From: Candidatus Delongbacteria bacterium
GTDB lineage: Bacteria; Bacteroidota; Bacteroidia; Bacteroidales; ML635J-15
Length of the DNA stretch: 6,931 nt
Assembly: GCA_027858215.1 (NCBI GenBank)
Contig: JAQIDD010000123.1
Location: 1 to 6,931 of the forward strand
Direction: 5' to 3'
Each line of letters opens with the position of its first letter. Within the stretch, counting starts at the first letter, position 1. A model generated the notes under the pieces. That model saw only the letters and a program-made list of their open reading frames with translations. It did no database searches and was not told where the DNA came from. Below are positions 6,401 through 6,931 of the stretch, one piece after another. The translations under genes and the position numbers were made by a program.

Positions 6401-6759
6401 CTTGTCGGAACAGCCCCTCCAAGTAGTTGGTTGTCACCTTCAAAAAAAACAGTGCCTGAGCCGGAATTAAACGTGCTGTTGTTGTACCAATCACCAAGCA
6501 GACGAATGTGCCCGTTGCCTGTGATTATGGCATCGTTGGTGATGTCATTGATCACGTGCAATTCAGCGTTTACCCCGGTATTTTCATCCACCGTCATTTC
6601 CCCGTTGCTGTTATGCACGCTGCCATCAACGTATATATATGAACCTGCCCTGGCATCAATATAGCCACCGTTGTTCTGCAGCACCTGTGAATGTACGGAT
6701 GAAAACAGTGGGACAGACAAAACGAATGTCCAAAATGCTATATTAATCAGTTTGTTCAT
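3478..6759 (-). CDS. T9SS-secreted SprB-repeat surface protein with gliding-motility-type C-terminal domain
   Basis: This is a 1093-residue exported protein, probably a cell-surface or secreted adhesin. Residues 1-24 are a signal peptide (MNKLINIAFWTFVLSVPLF, cleavage likely after VHS). Residues 26-135 are a beta-rich region with repeated 'NNGG..ID..G.YIYVDG' and 'F.SGSGTVFFEG' patterns, common at N-termini of such Bacteroidota proteins. Residues 140-328 are unassigned. Residues 330-473 hold two Ig/PKD-like domains (PYCVGDTPDPLP, GISGTWSP, YTFTPDGGQ; then GGTWSGAGI). Seven SprB-like repeats span about 478-1003. Residues 1008-1093 are a CHU_C/TIGR04131-type sorting domain: IPNAFTPNGDNNNDTW, IFNRWGQVVYEG, WDGT, VPMGTYIY, GTVTLVY. 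This domain directs outer-membrane passage by the T9SS. The start follows an AT-rich leader without Shine-Dalgarno, normal for the phylum. A partial gene ends 13 bases upstream, suggesting an operon. No PorP/SprF-like partner lies downstream. The ligand is unknown. Confidence 0.96.
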   Translation of the reverse strand: MNKLINIAFWTFVLSVPLFSSVHSQVLQNNGGYIDARAGSYIYVDGSVHNSNGEMTVDENTGVNAELHVINDITNDAIITGNGHIRLLGDWYNNSTFNSGSGTVFFEGDNQLLGGAVPTSFYNLTLDGTGLKTQQIDQYCTGILDLKHLELQTETHVFFMENTDPGAITRTTGFVSSLNGGHLARNTNLSDAYLFPVGSSLGITRYRPVELTPENTTANTYTVRMANLDASIEGYDITNLEPGVSEVNSLFYHQVDRTSGTSPVTMDIFFDESTDGTWEGIANWSSANTQWEAILSSYVNAATPFDYAEETAWNDFSDDPYILCKIFIAPTFNDLGPYCVGDTPDPLPDTSLNGISGTWSPSVISTASAGTTAYTFTPDGGQQATQYVMDVTVEPLPDATISGPDNVCVDESPIIFSAATPGGTWSGAGITDAVTGEFDPATADVGTHTIYYDVTVGSCSNTESYDIEVHDLPAITVVEANDPLCYGDATGNIIVSSPGSTNPVFTWPGIDNGPSIENLTASTYTVIVEDSWGCTSTQDITLTNPPELTINITNSEHVSCHGDANGSATASASGGTGSYDFEWSNQQTGTTLNNVEAGVYLVTVTDNNGCEAITSATIDQPDSLVLDADISPVLCGINPGACGVIVTGGNGGFSYDWEGISTGGSTLTGIVAGDYTVTVSDTEGCSAEITMTVPTHGHLTVNITETPLVCHGDSNAVLTANCTDGVSPIDYSWDTGDNTQTIDNLEAGTYAVVAHDSLGCSGSNTHYITDPESITLSFITEPVNCHGGSDGYAFAIADGGIPPYAYDWDGLSSQDSLMDQPSGYYNVVVSDVNGCQNSDSVFIDEPDAPLASNIVKRDITCFGYQDGQVSAGASGGTPPYNFEWHVNGNTTTNSTLTNLLSGQYNLIVTDSHGCTSDTSINIHEPAPLTADYVSQDPSCIGNNDGYIELDVKGGTEPYTFSWDTYSFNLPYFNDLYEGSYLITIKDANECEYELETITLVDAPVECLRIPNAFTPNGDNNNDTWIIENLDMFPKYLVQIFNRWGQVVYEGHYGDDPWDGTTLTGKKVPMGTYIYFLKLFNGTEPKTGTVTLVY
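3751..5328 (-). repeat. Seven SprB-like protein repeats of about 75 residues
   Basis: Each unit runs roughly C-[HYFI]-G-x-x-x-G, GG-x-x-P/S-Y-x-F/Y-x-W, L-x-x-G-x-Y-x-V-x-V-x-D-x-x-G-C, then a Pro-containing linker. First cysteines are residues 485, 560, 635, 710, 785, 861 and 939; second cysteines are 534, 610, 685, 760, 835, 914 and 990. The spacing is exactly 75 for the first five units, and the two cysteines lie 49-53 apart in each unit, fitting one disulfide per repeat. Unit 3 lacks the C-x-G-x-x-x-G form and has an extra Cys642; unit 4 has an extra Cys722. Unit 7 has E instead of G before its second Cys. The units are diverged at DNA level, so this is an old repeat rather than a recent expansion. 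Confidence 0.9.
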
Positions 6760-6772
6760 ATATATATTAAAA

Positions 6773-6931
6773 CTATTTTAAGTATTGTATTAATACTCTG
6801 CATTTTATCAATTGTTTCCCGGCATCCCCATCTTCAAGAGCGATACCAAGTATCATGCCTGATTCGGTTGCTTTCATTGCTTCACCCGGAATATCTGATG
6901 ACGTTATCGGATCCCCTTTGTGAATATCTCC
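6773..6931 (-). CDS. C-terminal end of an unidentified protein with a GDPITSS-PG-AMKAT tail
   Basis: Reading the minus strand from the window edge, 52 codons stay open to a TAG at 6773-6775; the start lies outside the window. The peptide begins GDIHKGDPITSSDIPGEAMK, continues with ATESGMILGIALE, and ends LIKCRVLIQYLK. The pattern 'GDP[IV]T[ST]S..PG.AMKA...G.I[LI]G.ALE....G.....V.V' is one I recognise from C-termini of tail-fibre-like and surface proteins, where it forms a compact beta domain. The body of the protein is not visible, so its function is unknown. Its stop is 13 bases upstream of the adhesin ATG on the same strand, so the two genes are likely one transcription unit. The conserved peptide pattern makes this coding, despite the short length. 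Confidence 0.8.
   Translation of the reverse strand, partial: GDIHKGDPITSSDIPGEAMKATESGMILGIALEDGDAGKQLIKCRVLIQYLK

Overview
The window comes from a member of the Bacteroidota, most likely Bacteroidales or a relative. The evidence is a protein with a gliding-motility-type C-terminal domain for type IX secretion (T9SS) and SprB-like repeats, two sites of the Bacteroidota promoter type (TTTG, spacer, TAnnTTTG), no strong Shine-Dalgarno sequences, and a lipoprotein of a pattern familiar from this phylum. Base composition is moderate and the intergenic DNA is AT-rich.

Left part, plus strand (1-3093): the C-terminal part of a NupC-type concentrative nucleoside transporter, cut by the window edge, is followed after 43 bases by thyA (thymidylate synthase). 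After a 250-base gap come folA (dihydrofolate reductase) and a putative lipoprotein whose ATG overlaps the folA stop. The first three genes form a thymidylate and folate set: the transporter imports nucleosides, ThyA makes dTMP and releases dihydrofolate, and FolA regenerates tetrahydrofolate. The lipoprotein has no visible link to this chemistry. The thyA-folA gap holds a TATCTTTG promoter core and an imperfect hairpin built partly on a 7-base, telomere-like repeat (GGGTTTA).

Middle (3094-3477): 384 bases with no convincing gene. It holds the best promoter match in the window, followed at once by a 156-base element with imperfect 16-base terminal inverted repeats and several nested hairpins. 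This may be a small non-autonomous mobile element or a structured RNA.

Right part, minus strand (3478-6931): a 1093-residue secreted protein with a signal peptide, a beta-rich N-terminal region, two Ig/PKD-like domains, seven SprB-like repeats and a CHU_C/TIGR04131-type sorting domain. Thirteen bases upstream of its start is the stop of another minus-strand gene, of which only the last 52 codons are in the window. The two are probably co-transcribed and converge on the plus-strand block.

Most of the window is recognisable housekeeping plus one T9SS adhesin locus. I do not see a clearly new multi-gene system. The least explained parts are the two structured intergenic elements, the orphan promoter and the divergent repeats in the adhesin.
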